NCBI RefSeq assembly: GCF_036825875.1
Contig: NZ_DAISXK010000021.1
Span: forward strand, 1-47,012
Source of the DNA: Paucihalobacter sp036825875
GTDB taxonomy: Bacteria; Bacteroidota; Bacteroidia; Flavobacteriales; Flavobacteriaceae
DNA length: 47,012 nt
Reading direction: 5' to 3'
The first letter of the stretch is position 1, and the number at the start of each line of letters is the position of its first letter. Of the stretch, positions 17,440 through 26,202 are shown one piece after another. The translations under genes were made by a program, and so were the position numbers. The notes under the pieces were generated by a model. The model was not told the origin of the DNA, ran no database searches, and saw nothing but the letters and a program-made list of their open reading frames with translations.

Positions 17440-18558
17440 TTAGGCTTCTTTTAAACTATTCACGATGAGTTTTGCCGTTTTAGCACTGGCACCTTTGCCG
17501 CCAAGTTTTTGTTCTAACTCAAAATAGTCTAGAAAAATTGCAGTGCGATACTTTTCATTTAATATAAGTTGAAGCTCTTTAGCCAAACGCTTTTTGTTGA
17601 AATCATCCTGAATCAACTCGGTCACAACCTTTTTATTCATTATCAAATTCACCAATGAAATATATTCCAATTTCACCAACCGTTTTCCTATTTGATAAGA
17701 AATCCAACTGCCTTTATAGCAAACCACTTCAGGGACTTTAAAGAGTGCTGTTTCTAGTGTAGCGGTGCCAGAAGTCACCAAAGCTGCTGTTGAAACACTT
17801 AATAAATCGTAGGTTTTATTGCTTACAAAGGCAACATTCGATTTTTTTATATAGGTTTGGTAAAACTCATAATCTTGGCTTGGTGCACCGGCAATGACAA
17901 ACTGATAATCTTTAAATTGTTCAACTATAGATAACATAACCGAAAGCATTTTTTTTATTTCTTGCTTTCTGCTTCCAGGTAATAGCGCAATTATGGGTTT
18001 GTTAGTGAGTTGATGTTGCTCCCTGAAATCAACTTCGGAAATTTTTGGTCTGCTGCCTATAGCATCAATAAGTGGATGGCCTACAAAGTGAACAGGAAAC
18101 TGGTGTTTGTCCTCATAAAAGGATTTTTCAAAAGGAAGAATCACATACATTTCATCAACGTTGCGCTTAATGGCTGTAATCCGATTTTCTTTCCAAGCCC
18201 AAATTTGCGGTGAGATATAATAATGTGTTTTATAACCTTTCTGCTTGGCCCATTTGGCAATACGCAAATTAAAACCTGGATAGTCTATAAAGATGATGAC
18301 ATCAGGGTTGAAATGGTCAATATCTTCCTTACAAAATTGAAGGTTTTTAAATATGGTTCTTAAATTCATTACTACTTCGGCAAAACCCATAAAGGCAAGG
18401 GATTTGTAGTGTTTCACCAAGTTGGCACTCACCGCTTGCATCAAATCACCACCCCAAAATCGAAAATTAGCATGGGTGTCTTCGGCCAAAATGGCTTTCA
18501 TTAAATTGGCGCCGTGTAGGTCGCCAGACGCTTCGCCTGCAATGATATAGTAGTTCAC
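17440..18558 (-). CDS. lpxB: Lipid-A-disaccharide synthase
   Basis: Joins UDP-2,3-diacylglucosamine and lipid X to make the lipid A disaccharide at the inner face of the cytoplasmic membrane. Its 372-residue length is standard for LpxB. The start motif GEASGDLHGANL, the PDVIIFIDYPGFNLR segment, the YYISPQIWAWKENR motif, and ALLPGSRKQEI of the GT-B fold are all visible. It is the third gene of the minus-strand operon, after surE and a small membrane protein. The presence of lpxB and an lptC-like gene in the window supports an LPS-bearing outer membrane. Confidence 0.96.
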   Translation of the reverse strand: MNYYIIAGEASGDLHGANLMKAILAEDTHANFRFWGGDLMQAVSANLVKHYKSLAFMGFAEVVMNLRTIFKNLQFCKEDIDHFNPDVIIFIDYPGFNLRIAKWAKQKGYKTHYYISPQIWAWKENRITAIKRNVDEMYVILPFEKSFYEDKHQFPVHFVGHPLIDAIGSRPKISEVDFREQHQLTNKPIIALLPGSRKQEIKKMLSVMLSIVEQFKDYQFVIAGAPSQDYEFYQTYIKKSNVAFVSNKTYDLLSVSTAALVTSGTATLETALFKVPEVVCYKGSWISYQIGKRLVKLEYISLVNLIMNKKVVTELIQDDFNKKRLAKELQLILNEKYRTAIFLDYFELEQKLGGKGASAKTAKLIVNSLKEA

Positions 18559-18602
18559 TTCTTGAGTTTAAAAACCGAATCGGATTTGTATGATGACAAA
18601 GA

Positions 18603-18890
18603 TTATGATAAAAATTTGAATCCGAAAGTAATTAGCATAACTATTACCGTAATGATTAGCACACCCATAGCGCGATTATCTTGTCGTTTCTTGATAAAAA
18701 CAAAAAAAGCACCGAGGTTTAACAAGGCTCCCATGGCAACGAGTTTTCCAAAAAAATCATTTGCAATGGCATCTTTTATAACCTTCATATAATCATCAGA
18801 CGAGCCAAAAATTTGAATAGCGAAAATAAGTCCGAAAACATTCGCAATCAGTCCTACAATAATGCCAATAAATATATCTTTATTTTTCAT
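18603..18890 (-). CDS. Small membrane protein between surE and lpxB, 95 aa
   Basis: A 95-residue hypothetical protein with three hydrophobic segments: about residues 7-27 (IGIIVGLIANVFGLIFAIQIF), 48-65 (LVAMGALLNLGAFFVFI) and 74-92 (AMGVLIITVIVMLITFGF). The loop between the first two is acidic. Its start overlaps the surE end by 11 bases and lpxB follows after 44 bases, so it is firmly inside the operon. I recognise no family beyond a conserved flavobacterial membrane protein; a link to envelope lipid synthesis is only suggested by position. Confidence 0.78.
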   Translation of the reverse strand: MKNKDIFIGIIVGLIANVFGLIFAIQIFGSSDDYMKVIKDAIANDFFGKLVAMGALLNLGAFFVFIKKRQDNRAMGVLIITVIVMLITFGFKFLS

Positions 18891-19659
18891 TCAATTTCCA
18901 AGTGTTTAAATCTTGAATAAAATGGTGCGCGGTTAGGTCGTACTGCACTGGCACAACCGACACAAAGTCATTAGCCAAAGCCCATTCATCTGTATCTTGA
19001 CCCTTGTCCTCATTCACAAAAGCACCAGTAAGCCAGTAATATTCTCGTCCCAATGGATTGGTGCGCTTGTCAAATTCTTCTTTCCAACTAGCATTGGCCT
19101 GTCGACAAATTTTAATACCCTTGATGTCTTTTTCGACTAAATCTGGAATGTTCACATTGAGAACAATACCTCTAGGAATGCCTTCTTTTAGCGCATTTTC
19201 TGTAATGGTTTTCACAAAGCTTTTGCAAGCTTCAAATTTGGCACCCCAGCTATAATTAAGTAGTGAAAACCCGATTGCAGGTATGCCTTCAATGCCGGCT
19301 TCTAACGCAGCACTCATGGTTCCGGAGTAAATTACGTTGATGGAGGAATTAGAGCCGTGGTTGATACCCGAAACACAGATATCTGGTTTTCGACCTAAAA
19401 TTTCATTCACAGCAAGTTTCACACAGTCGGCAGGTGTGCCTGAGCAACTGTATTCCGTTTGAGGACCATCGTCTATGGTTATTTTTTCTAAAAATAGTGT
19501 TGAATTGATGGTAATAGCATGACCCATTGCGCTTTGCGGACTATCCGGAGCAACCACCACCACTTCGCCAATGCTATTCATCACGCTAATTAAAGTTCGT
19601 AAGCCAGGTGCTGTAATTCCATCGTCATTGGTTACGAGTATTAAGGGTTTCTTCGACAT
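18880..19659 (-). CDS. surE: 5'/3'-nucleotidase SurE
   Basis: A 259-residue metal-dependent phosphatase acting on nucleoside monophosphates, and on short polyphosphate in some species. The metal-binding start VTNDDGITAPGL is at residues about 8-19. SPQSAMGHAITI and the SGINHGSNSSINVIYSGTMSA block follow, with the second Asn and Ser of the active site. SurE genes are linked to stress survival. It is first in a five-gene minus-strand operon with lpxB and comEC; no convincing promoter match was found in the short gap upstream. Confidence 0.95.
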   Translation of the reverse strand: MSKKPLILVTNDDGITAPGLRTLISVMNSIGEVVVVAPDSPQSAMGHAITINSTLFLEKITIDDGPQTEYSCSGTPADCVKLAVNEILGRKPDICVSGINHGSNSSINVIYSGTMSAALEAGIEGIPAIGFSLLNYSWGAKFEACKSFVKTITENALKEGIPRGIVLNVNIPDLVEKDIKGIKICRQANASWKEEFDKRTNPLGREYYWLTGAFVNEDKGQDTDEWALANDFVSVVPVQYDLTAHHFIQDLNTWKLNEK

Positions 19660-19792
19660 AAATACAATTTTTTTTAAGCTATAAAATTAACAATTTCAAA
19701 ACGATTCATCGAACATTTTTGGTTTAACAAAAAATTAGTAGCAGAGTTAAGGCGTGGCACGGTTTTTTCTATTATTTTAGTCCAATCGTATT

Positions 19793-19800
19793 TAATTTTG
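19793..19800 (+). promoter_or_regulatory. -7 box of the Prc-type protease gene
   Basis: TAATTTTG matches TAnnTTTG. A TTG codon in frame with the protease lies at 19798-19800, inside this box, so it cannot be the real start. The -33 region is weak. Transcription would begin near 19807, about 48 nt before the ATG at 19855. Confidence 0.5.
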
Positions 19801-19854
19801 ATATATTCTGATTTTAATTATCAGATAATCGCAATTGAAAGAAAAAAAAGAAAG

Positions 19855-21999
19855 ATGAAATTGATTAAAATAATGAAAAGGAATTCAATTCTACTGTTGT
19901 TGGCCTTATTATTAGCCTTCGCTTCTTGTAGTTTTACCACAAAAACCTTTAACGATCCTGACAAAGATAAGTTGCTGATACAGCTTATTACTTACGTATT
20001 AGAGCAAGGTCATTTTGACCCGAAAAGCATTGATGACGAATTTTCTAAAAATGTATTTGAATCTTACTTAAACCAGTTAGACCCTTACAAGCGTTATTTT
20101 TATGAGTCCGATATTAAAGAGTTTTCGAAGTATCAAAACGAAATAGACAATCAAATTAAAGATTACGATTTGTCATTTTTCAATCTCACACATACTCGCT
20201 TACTTGAGCGCATTGAAGAAACCAAAGCTCTGTATCAAGAAGTGTTGTCGCAACCTTTTAATTATGATTTAGAAGAAACATTTTCATCAGACTACGAAAA
20301 ATTGGATTACGTTAAAAACAAAAAACAAATGCGCGAAAGATGGCGCCAACAGTTGAAGTTTTCAACCATAGCCAATTACGACGACTTGTTAACGCTACAA
20401 GAAAAGAGTGAAGATTCTGAAGAGATAAAATCAGTCGCAGAATTAGAAGCTGAATCTAGAGAAACTACATTAAGTCAGTTAGATGAGCTATATGAATTTA
20501 TTGATGAGCGTTTGCGAAAAGATTGGTTTTCAGTTTACATCAACGCTATAGTTGAAGAATTTGATCCACATACCTTTTATTTCGCCCCAGAAGATAAAGA
20601 CAGATTTGATGTTGCAATGTCAGGTAATTTTGAAGGGATTGGTGCCAGACTTCAAAAACGACTAGACGGAATTATAGTTAACGAGATTATAAGTGGTGGT
20701 CCAGCCTGGAGACAGAATGAGCTTGAGGTAGGCGACCAAATTTTGAAAGTGCGTCAAGAAAACGAATCAGAAGCAGTTAATGTCGTTGGTATGCGTTTAG
20801 AGGATGCCATCAAATTTATAAAAGGACCAAAAGGCACTAAAGTTACCTTGTCACTTAAAAAAGTGGACGGTAGCATAACCGATGTAACCATAACAAGAGA
20901 TGTGGTTGAGCTAGAAGAAACTTATGCTAAATCCTCAACGGTAATCAAAGAAGATAAAAAGTTTGGCATAATTAATTTACCGAAATTTTATGTTGATTTT
21001 ACAGATTATAAAAAGAGAAACGCCGCTTCAGATATCCGTCTTGAAATTGAAAGATTGAAAAAAGAAAATATCGAAGGTCTTGTTCTCGATTTAAGAAATA
21101 ACGGTGGTGGATCCTTGCAAACAGTTGTTGACATTGCTGGATTGTTTATTAAAGAAGGACCAGTAGTACAAGTTAAAACAGCAGGCGAACCAAAAGAAAT
21201 TTTGCGTGATAAAGACCGCAGTATTGTTTGGGATGGACCATTGGTAATTTTGGTAAACGAGCTTTCAGCTTCGGCTTCAGAAATACTAGCAGCAGCTATG
21301 CAGGATTATAAGCGAGCTATCGTAATTGGCAGCAAGCAAACCTACGGAAAAGGTACCGTTCAAAATGTTCTTGACTTAAACAGAATGGTTCGTAGTAACT
21401 CAAGTGGTGATATGGGTGCTTTAAAATTCACCACCCAAAAGTTTTACCGAATTAATGGTGGCTCTACACAATTAGAAGGTGTTAAGAGTGATGTGATAGT
21501 TCCAGATCGCTACAGCTATATAGACATTGGTGAAAAAGACCAAAACAATCCATTACCATGGGATAAAATAAGCCCGGTCGATTACGATATTTGGGATGGT
21601 TATTTCGATTTCGACAGTACCATCCAAAAAAGCACAGAGCGCATGGCGATTAACGAGCAGCTTAAGCTTATTGACGCCAACGCGCAATGGGTAAAGCAAA
21701 TAAGAGACAGAGAAAATTTCTCCTTGAATTACAACCAATATAAAGATGAATTAAAACGCAATGAAGAAGAAGCAAAACGCTTCGACAAAATTAGCGAGTA
21801 TAGAAATAATTTAAGCTTTGTTTCATTGCCATACGAAGTTGATTTAATGACAAAGGATTCTGTTTTAAAACAAAAACGTGACAGATGGCATGAAAGTTTG
21901 GCTAAAGATGTTTACGTTGAAGAAGCAGTGAATGTGTTATTCGATTTAAAAACAGCACAACCCATTAAAACAAAAGTAGCTTCGGCTGTAAAGGAATAA
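19855..21999 (+). CDS. prc: Carboxy-terminal processing protease, Prc/Tsp type
   Basis: A 714-residue periplasmic S41 protease that degrades or trims proteins from their C termini. The start at 19855 yields a signal with a lipoprotein-like Cys (LLALLLAFASC); an ATG at 19873 is equally possible. A Tsp N-terminal domain spans about 40-230. A PDZ domain lies near 250-340 (GIGARLQKR, GPAWRQNELEVGDQILKV). The S41 core follows, with GLVLDLRNNGGG and the nucleophile in NELSASASEI, probably Ser473, and general-base Lys499 in TYGKGTVQ. A helical C-terminal domain ends the protein. The length matches Prc rather than the shorter CtpA. The permease gene starts four bases later. Confidence 0.93.
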   Translation: MKLIKIMKRNSILLLLALLLAFASCSFTTKTFNDPDKDKLLIQLITYVLEQGHFDPKSIDDEFSKNVFESYLNQLDPYKRYFYESDIKEFSKYQNEIDNQIKDYDLSFFNLTHTRLLERIEETKALYQEVLSQPFNYDLEETFSSDYEKLDYVKNKKQMRERWRQQLKFSTIANYDDLLTLQEKSEDSEEIKSVAELEAESRETTLSQLDELYEFIDERLRKDWFSVYINAIVEEFDPHTFYFAPEDKDRFDVAMSGNFEGIGARLQKRLDGIIVNEIISGGPAWRQNELEVGDQILKVRQENESEAVNVVGMRLEDAIKFIKGPKGTKVTLSLKKVDGSITDVTITRDVVELEETYAKSSTVIKEDKKFGIINLPKFYVDFTDYKKRNAASDIRLEIERLKKENIEGLVLDLRNNGGGSLQTVVDIAGLFIKEGPVVQVKTAGEPKEILRDKDRSIVWDGPLVILVNELSASASEILAAAMQDYKRAIVIGSKQTYGKGTVQNVLDLNRMVRSNSSGDMGALKFTTQKFYRINGGSTQLEGVKSDVIVPDRYSYIDIGEKDQNNPLPWDKISPVDYDIWDGYFDFDSTIQKSTERMAINEQLKLIDANAQWVKQIRDRENFSLNYNQYKDELKRNEEEAKRFDKISEYRNNLSFVSLPYEVDLMTKDSVLKQKRDRWHESLAKDVYVEEAVNVLFDLKTAQPIKTKVASAVKE

Positions 22000-22003
22000 G
22001 CAC

Positions 22004-23098
22004 ATGAGCAACCATCGAGGCTCATTATCATATTTAGCGCTTCAAAGATTTAAAAAAAATCTTTGGGGCGTTTTAAGTTTTACGGTGATTGTATTAATAG
22101 GCTTTGTTGCGGTATTTGCCTACCTCCTGGCGCCCGATAATTCAGAAAATGCCAACCAAATGCAAATTTCATTACACTCTAAACAGCCAGGTTTTAAAGC
22201 GACAATTCTCACCATCCCATCTCAACTAAAAAACGATCAGTCCTATTTGTCTAAATGGTTTTTTGGCTATAAGAACTCCGATAATCAAATACCCATAAGC
22301 AGTTATAAAATTGAAAACAACCTTTTAACATATGTTGAATTCACACCAAATTCAAATCTTGAAATTGTAAAAGAAGTGCCTTTATCAGTGTTTCCAAATG
22401 ATAATGCAGCTGCGTTTATTAGCGAAAAAACTTATGTTTTCGGTACCGATAAATATGGTCGCGATTTGTTAAGTAGGGTTTTAATTGGCTCGAGAATTTC
22501 ATTTTTTATTGGTTTTGTAGCGGTATTTATTTCTTTGGTGATAGGAATTTTTATGGGAAGCCTAGCAGGCTATTTTGGTGGCAAAGTCGATGCTTTTATC
22601 ATGTGGATCATCAATGTGACTTGGTCAATCCCAACACTATTATTGGTGATTGCTATTACCCTGGCCTTGGGCAAGGGCTTCTGGCAGGTGTTTATTGCCG
22701 TTGGTTTAACGATGTGGGTGGAAGTGGCGCGTGTAGTGCGCGGTCAAATTATGAGTGTAAAGGAAATGCAATACGTGACTGCCGCCAGAGCTTTAGGCTA
22801 CAACGATTTTAGAATCATTACCAAGCATATATTACCCAATATTATGGCACCGGTTATTGTAATTGCCGCGGCTAATTTTGCTGCTGCTATACTTATAGAA
22901 AGTGGACTGAGTTTTCTAGGCTTAGGCGCACAACCACCAATGGCCAGTTGGGGCGCAATGATCAAAGACCATTATAATTATATTATTTTAGGAAAACCTT
23001 ATTTGGCACTTATTCCTGCGTTTTGTATCATGCTGCTAGTGATGAGTTTTATGCTGGTTGGTAATGCCTTACGCGATGCGCTGGATGTGAAATCTTAA
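22004..23098 (+). CDS. ABC transporter permease, DppC/OppC-like
   Basis: A 364-residue inner-membrane permease. TM1 is at residues about 20-44, followed by an unusually large periplasmic stretch of about 90 residues. Five further hydrophobic segments follow, with the binding-protein-dependent transport loop near 260 (AARALGYNDFRIITKHILPN), which contacts an ATPase. DppC/OppC partners import peptides or nickel. No DppB-like permease, ATPase or binding protein is adjacent; they must be encoded elsewhere. It probably shares a transcript with the Prc-type protease. Confidence 0.88.
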   Translation: MSNHRGSLSYLALQRFKKNLWGVLSFTVIVLIGFVAVFAYLLAPDNSENANQMQISLHSKQPGFKATILTIPSQLKNDQSYLSKWFFGYKNSDNQIPISSYKIENNLLTYVEFTPNSNLEIVKEVPLSVFPNDNAAAFISEKTYVFGTDKYGRDLLSRVLIGSRISFFIGFVAVFISLVIGIFMGSLAGYFGGKVDAFIMWIINVTWSIPTLLLVIAITLALGKGFWQVFIAVGLTMWVEVARVVRGQIMSVKEMQYVTAARALGYNDFRIITKHILPNIMAPVIVIAAANFAAAILIESGLSFLGLGAQPPMASWGAMIKDHYNYIILGKPYLALIPAFCIMLLVMSFMLVGNALRDALDVKS

Positions 23099-23114
23099 AT
23101 AAAGAGGCGATAAT

Positions 23115-23723
23115 TTATTCGGCGCCTAAAACTTCTTCGTTGGTAGTGCCAATAAAGTTCAAAACTTCATCTTTCCCAAAAGACGAAGTTGCAGAGGTGA
23201 TAAAATACTGAGGTGCCGCTTCCCAAGTTTCTAAAAGAACATTGATATATTCGTTAATGTTGCGTTCAATGGCTTTGGGTTTCAGTTTGTCGGCTTTGGT
23301 GAATATAATGGAAAATGGAATGCTGTTTTCGCCCATCCATTGCATGAATTCTAAGTCTATTTTTTGTGGTTCATGCCTGATGTCTATCAATACAAAGGCC
23401 CAAATTAATTGTTCGCGTTGTAGAAAATAATTGGTAATAAATTGCTGAAATTTTTTCTTAGCCGTTTTTGAAACCTTTGCATATCCATAACCTGGTAAAT
23501 CTACCAAATGCCAATTATTATTGATAATAAAATGATTGATAAGTTGCGTTTTACCTGGTCTTCCCGAAGTTTTTGCAAGACTTTTTCTACCAGTAATCAT
23601 GTTAATTAAAGAAGATTTGCCAACATTACTCCTGCCTATAAATGCATATTCGGGAATTCTATTTTTCGGGCATTTCGATACCTCTGAATTACTTATTACA
23701 AATTCAGCCGTTTTTATATGCAT
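23115..23723 (-). CDS. engB: Ribosome biogenesis GTP-binding protein EngB (YihA/YsxC)
   Basis: A 202-residue GTPase needed for assembly of the large ribosomal subunit. The P-loop GRSNVGKSS is near residues 30-38, and DLPGYGYAKVS forms the G3 region. ITKAD-like G4 text appears as FTKADKL near 140, and a G5-like TSATSSFG near 177-184. The size is standard. It lies nine bases after the alpha/beta hydrolase gene on the same strand. Confidence 0.95.
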   Translation of the reverse strand: MHIKTAEFVISNSEVSKCPKNRIPEYAFIGRSNVGKSSLINMITGRKSLAKTSGRPGKTQLINHFIINNNWHLVDLPGYGYAKVSKTAKKKFQQFITNYFLQREQLIWAFVLIDIRHEPQKIDLEFMQWMGENSIPFSIIFTKADKLKPKAIERNINEYINVLLETWEAAPQYFITSATSSFGKDEVLNFIGTTNEEVLGAE

Positions 23724-23732
23724 AACTTTCTT

Positions 23733-24497
23733 TTAAAATTGTCGTTTCTCCAACCAGGTAAAAAGAAGCTTGTTAAATTCTTCGGGATGCTCCATCATTG
23801 CGGCATGTCCGCATTTGTCAATCCAAAACAACTCCGAATCTGGTAGTAATTGATCAAATTCAATGGCGACTTCTGGCGGCGTAACACTATCATTCTTTCC
23901 CCAAATAATGCAGGTTGGCGTTAGCATATTGGGTAAATCTTTCGACATATTATGGCGTATGGCACTCTTGGCAATAGCGAGTGTTTTAATAAGTTTGTTA
24001 CGGTCGTTTACGGTCTCGTAAACTTCGTCAACAATTTCTTTAGTGGCAACAGCAGGATCATAGAAAACATCTTGAGCTTTCTTTTTAATAACCTCATAAT
24101 CACTTCGCTTGGTGTAGCCACCACCCATAGCACTTTCGTAAAGCCCCGAACTTCCAGTTATTACTAAGGCTTTCACCTTATTTGGGTACATTTTAGTGTG
24201 ATATAAACCAATATGACCACCTAGTGAATTGCCAAGTAAAATAACACTCTCAAAACCTTTAAATTCTACAAAATCCTTAAGATAATTAGCGAAATTTTTA
24301 ACATTGGTCTTTAGGAGTGGCATACTGTAAATCGGTAGCTCTGGAATGACTACTTTATAACCTTTCTGACTAAAAAAATTAGTAACCGCATCAAAATTAC
24401 TCAGTCCACCCATCAAGCCATGCAAGATGATAATTGGCGTGCCTTCACCTACTTCTATATAACTAAATTGCTGTTCCTTCTTAAGCCTATGTGCCAT
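23733..24497 (-). CDS. Alpha/beta hydrolase
   Basis: A 254-residue hydrolase from the chosen start at 24497 (MAHRLKKEQQFSYIEVG); a longer reading from 24524 adds nine weakly conserved residues. The oxyanion motif HGLMGG lies near 28, the nucleophile in GNSLGGHIG, the acid in WGKNDSVTPP, and the His in DKCGHAAMMEHP. The fold is of the MhpC/BioH type, and the substrate cannot be told. It is transcribed with engB from a candidate -7 box at 24607-24614. Confidence 0.88.
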   Translation of the reverse strand: MAHRLKKEQQFSYIEVGEGTPIIILHGLMGGLSNFDAVTNFFSQKGYKVVIPELPIYSMPLLKTNVKNFANYLKDFVEFKGFESVILLGNSLGGHIGLYHTKMYPNKVKALVITGSSGLYESAMGGGYTKRSDYEVIKKKAQDVFYDPAVATKEIVDEVYETVNDRNKLIKTLAIAKSAIRHNMSKDLPNMLTPTCIIWGKNDSVTPPEVAIEFDQLLPDSELFWIDKCGHAAMMEHPEEFNKLLFTWLEKRQF

Positions 24498-24606
24498 AAA
24501 TGAAATTATGAGTTTCGTTAACAAATCTACATAAAAAAATCTGTTTTGTTTTTGTGTATTCTTAAAAGTGTGAATTTAACTATATCCCGCGAATTTCCAC
24601 CTTGCT

Positions 24607-24614
24607 CAAAGATA
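24607..24614 (-). promoter_or_regulatory. -7 box for the hydrolase-engB pair
   Basis: TATCTTTG on the minus strand matches TAnnTTTG exactly. It would give a leader of about 100 nt before the hydrolase ATG at 24497. A -33 TTTG at ideal spacing is absent. The 351-base gap 24498-24848 between the divergent hydrolase and mraZ genes otherwise shows only the mraZ control region. Confidence 0.45.
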
Positions 24615-24767
24615 AAATTAGCATCTTTTGAAAGACGACAACAACAAAAACTAGCCACACATTTTCATCAAAATACATGTTACAACAAACCAATTAGCAA
24701 TGAATCTAATCGATAGTTTGCTTTTTAAAAACAGCCTATAAATGCGCTTTATCGAAAACTTATGAAC

Positions 24768-24800
24768 AAAAGTGGTAAAAAGTGGTAAAAAGTGGAATAT
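24768..24800 (+). promoter_or_regulatory. Three MraZ-type boxes at 10-bp spacing
   Basis: AGTGG occurs at 24771, 24781 and 24791, each preceded by AAA, making three direct repeats with a period of exactly 10 bp. MraZ proteins are known to bind tandem short GTGG or TGGG-type repeats just upstream of their own gene. The boxes cover the place where a -33 element would lie for the TATATTTG box at 24808, so MraZ binding would compete with RNA polymerase and repress the whole dcw operon. Confidence 0.85.
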
Positions 24801-24807
24801 TTTTCAA

Positions 24808-24815
24808 TATATTTG
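24808..24815 (+). promoter_or_regulatory. -7 box of the dcw operon
   Basis: TATATTTG matches TAnnTTTG exactly and lies eight bases after the last MraZ box. Transcription would start near 24822, giving a short leader of about 27 nt before the GTG start of mraZ. Confidence 0.7.
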
Positions 24816-24848
24816 ACTTGTTATCGTTAAAACTGAAAATAGCATCAA

Positions 24849-25319
24849 GTGAATTCACTAATAGGCACATACGAATGTAAGGCAGATACCAAAGGTAGAC
24901 TGATGCTTCCTGTTGCGCTTAAAAAGCAATTACTGCCTGTGCTTCAAGATGGTTTTGTGCTAAAACGCGCTGTGTTCCAGCCTTGTTTAGAGTTGTATCC
25001 GATGAGTGAGTGGAATAGGATGATGGATAAAGTGAACAAGCTCAACCGATTCAAAAAGAAGAATAACGATTTTATAAGACTGTTTACCGCTGGTGTAAAA
25101 ATCATAGACGTTGATGGCACCGGACGTTTAAATATTCCGAAAGATTTGCAATTGTTTGCCGATATCTCAAAGCAAATTGTGATGGCATCCGCAATCAACA
25201 TTGTTGAGATATGGGATAAAGATCGTTACGAACACGCAATTAATACTGCCACGAGCGATTTTGCTGAGCTGGCCGAAGAAGTAATGGGACAAGATGACGA
25301 CAACGATGGAATATCATAA
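24849..25319 (+). CDS. mraZ: Transcriptional regulator MraZ
   Basis: A 156-residue DNA-binding protein and first gene of the dcw cluster. Two AbrB-like half-domains are visible, each with its signature: DTKGRLMLPVALK at residues about 12-24 and VDGTGRLNIPKDL at about 83-95. MraZ forms a ring that contacts several tandem boxes at once, fitting the three-box array just upstream. The start codon is GTG. The 3' end overlaps rsmH in another frame. Rather longer than the E. coli protein by an acidic tail (GQDDDNDGIS). Confidence 0.95.
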   Translation: MNSLIGTYECKADTKGRLMLPVALKKQLLPVLQDGFVLKRAVFQPCLELYPMSEWNRMMDKVNKLNRFKKKNNDFIRLFTAGVKIIDVDGTGRLNIPKDLQLFADISKQIVMASAINIVEIWDKDRYEHAINTATSDFAELAEEVMGQDDDNDGIS

Positions 25320-26202
25320 TGCAGTACTCCTTACCGAGACCGTAGATGGATTAAACATCAAACCAAATGGTGTGTATGTCGATGTCACTTTTGGTGGTGG
25401 CGGTCACAGCAAAGAGATTTTAAAAAGACTCAATAAAGAAGGCAAATTATATGCCTTCGATCAGGATAGGGATGCGCTTCAAAATACCATTGAAGACGAT
25501 AGATTCCAGCTTATTCACGAAAACTTCAGATTTATAAAACGCTTTTTACGCTTTTATGGTGTGAAACAAGTTGACGGTATTCTGGCAGATTTTGGCGTGT
25601 CTTCACATCAATTTGATGTGGCAGAGCGTGGATTCTCAACACGTTTCGAAGCAGATTTGGACATGCGAATGAACCAGGATAACGAGCTCTCGGCCTATCA
25701 GGTGATTAATTTTTATGAAGAATCACAAATAAAACAAGTGTTGTGGCAGTATGGCGAATTGCGTCAAGCACCTGCAATGGCAAAAGTTATTGTTGCTGCC
25801 CGCACCGAAGCACCTATAAAAACAAGTGTAGAACTAAAAACCGTTTTGCAGCGATTTTTACCACCAAATAAAGAAAATAAAATTCTGGCGCAAATTTATC
25901 AAGCCATACGAATTGAAGTGAATCAGGAAATTGAAGCGCTTAAGGAATTCCTTTTGCAAACCACCGAATTATTAAATAACGGTGGACGATTGAGCCTAAT
26001 TTCCTATCATTCATTGGAGGATAGATTGGTAAAACGATTTATAAGAAACGGCATGTTTGAAGGAGAACCAAAGCGCGATGTGTTTGGAAATTTTGAAGTG
26101 CCATTTAAAAAAGTTGGCAACTTAATAGTGCCTTCTTCAAAGGAAATAAAAACCAATAGTCGCGCACGAAGCGCTAAACTCAGAATTGCTGAACGATTAT
26201 GA
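25306..26202 (+). CDS. rsmH: 16S rRNA (cytosine-1402 N4)-methyltransferase
   Basis: A 298-residue SAM-dependent enzyme that methylates C1402 in the decoding centre of 16S rRNA. The SAM-binding VDVTFGGGGHS is at residues about 25-35. ILADFGVSSHQFD, the RGFSTRFEADLDMRM segment, and SYHSLEDRLVKRF near the C terminus are all family hallmarks. The start at 25306 (MEYHNAVLL) fits homologues better than the ATG four codons upstream at 25294. Either way it overlaps the end of mraZ. Confidence 0.96.
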   Translation: MEYHNAVLLTETVDGLNIKPNGVYVDVTFGGGGHSKEILKRLNKEGKLYAFDQDRDALQNTIEDDRFQLIHENFRFIKRFLRFYGVKQVDGILADFGVSSHQFDVAERGFSTRFEADLDMRMNQDNELSAYQVINFYEESQIKQVLWQYGELRQAPAMAKVIVAARTEAPIKTSVELKTVLQRFLPPNKENKILAQIYQAIRIEVNQEIEALKEFLLQTTELLNNGGRLSLISYHSLEDRLVKRFIRNGMFEGEPKRDVFGNFEVPFKKVGNLIVPSSKEIKTNSRARSAKLRIAERL

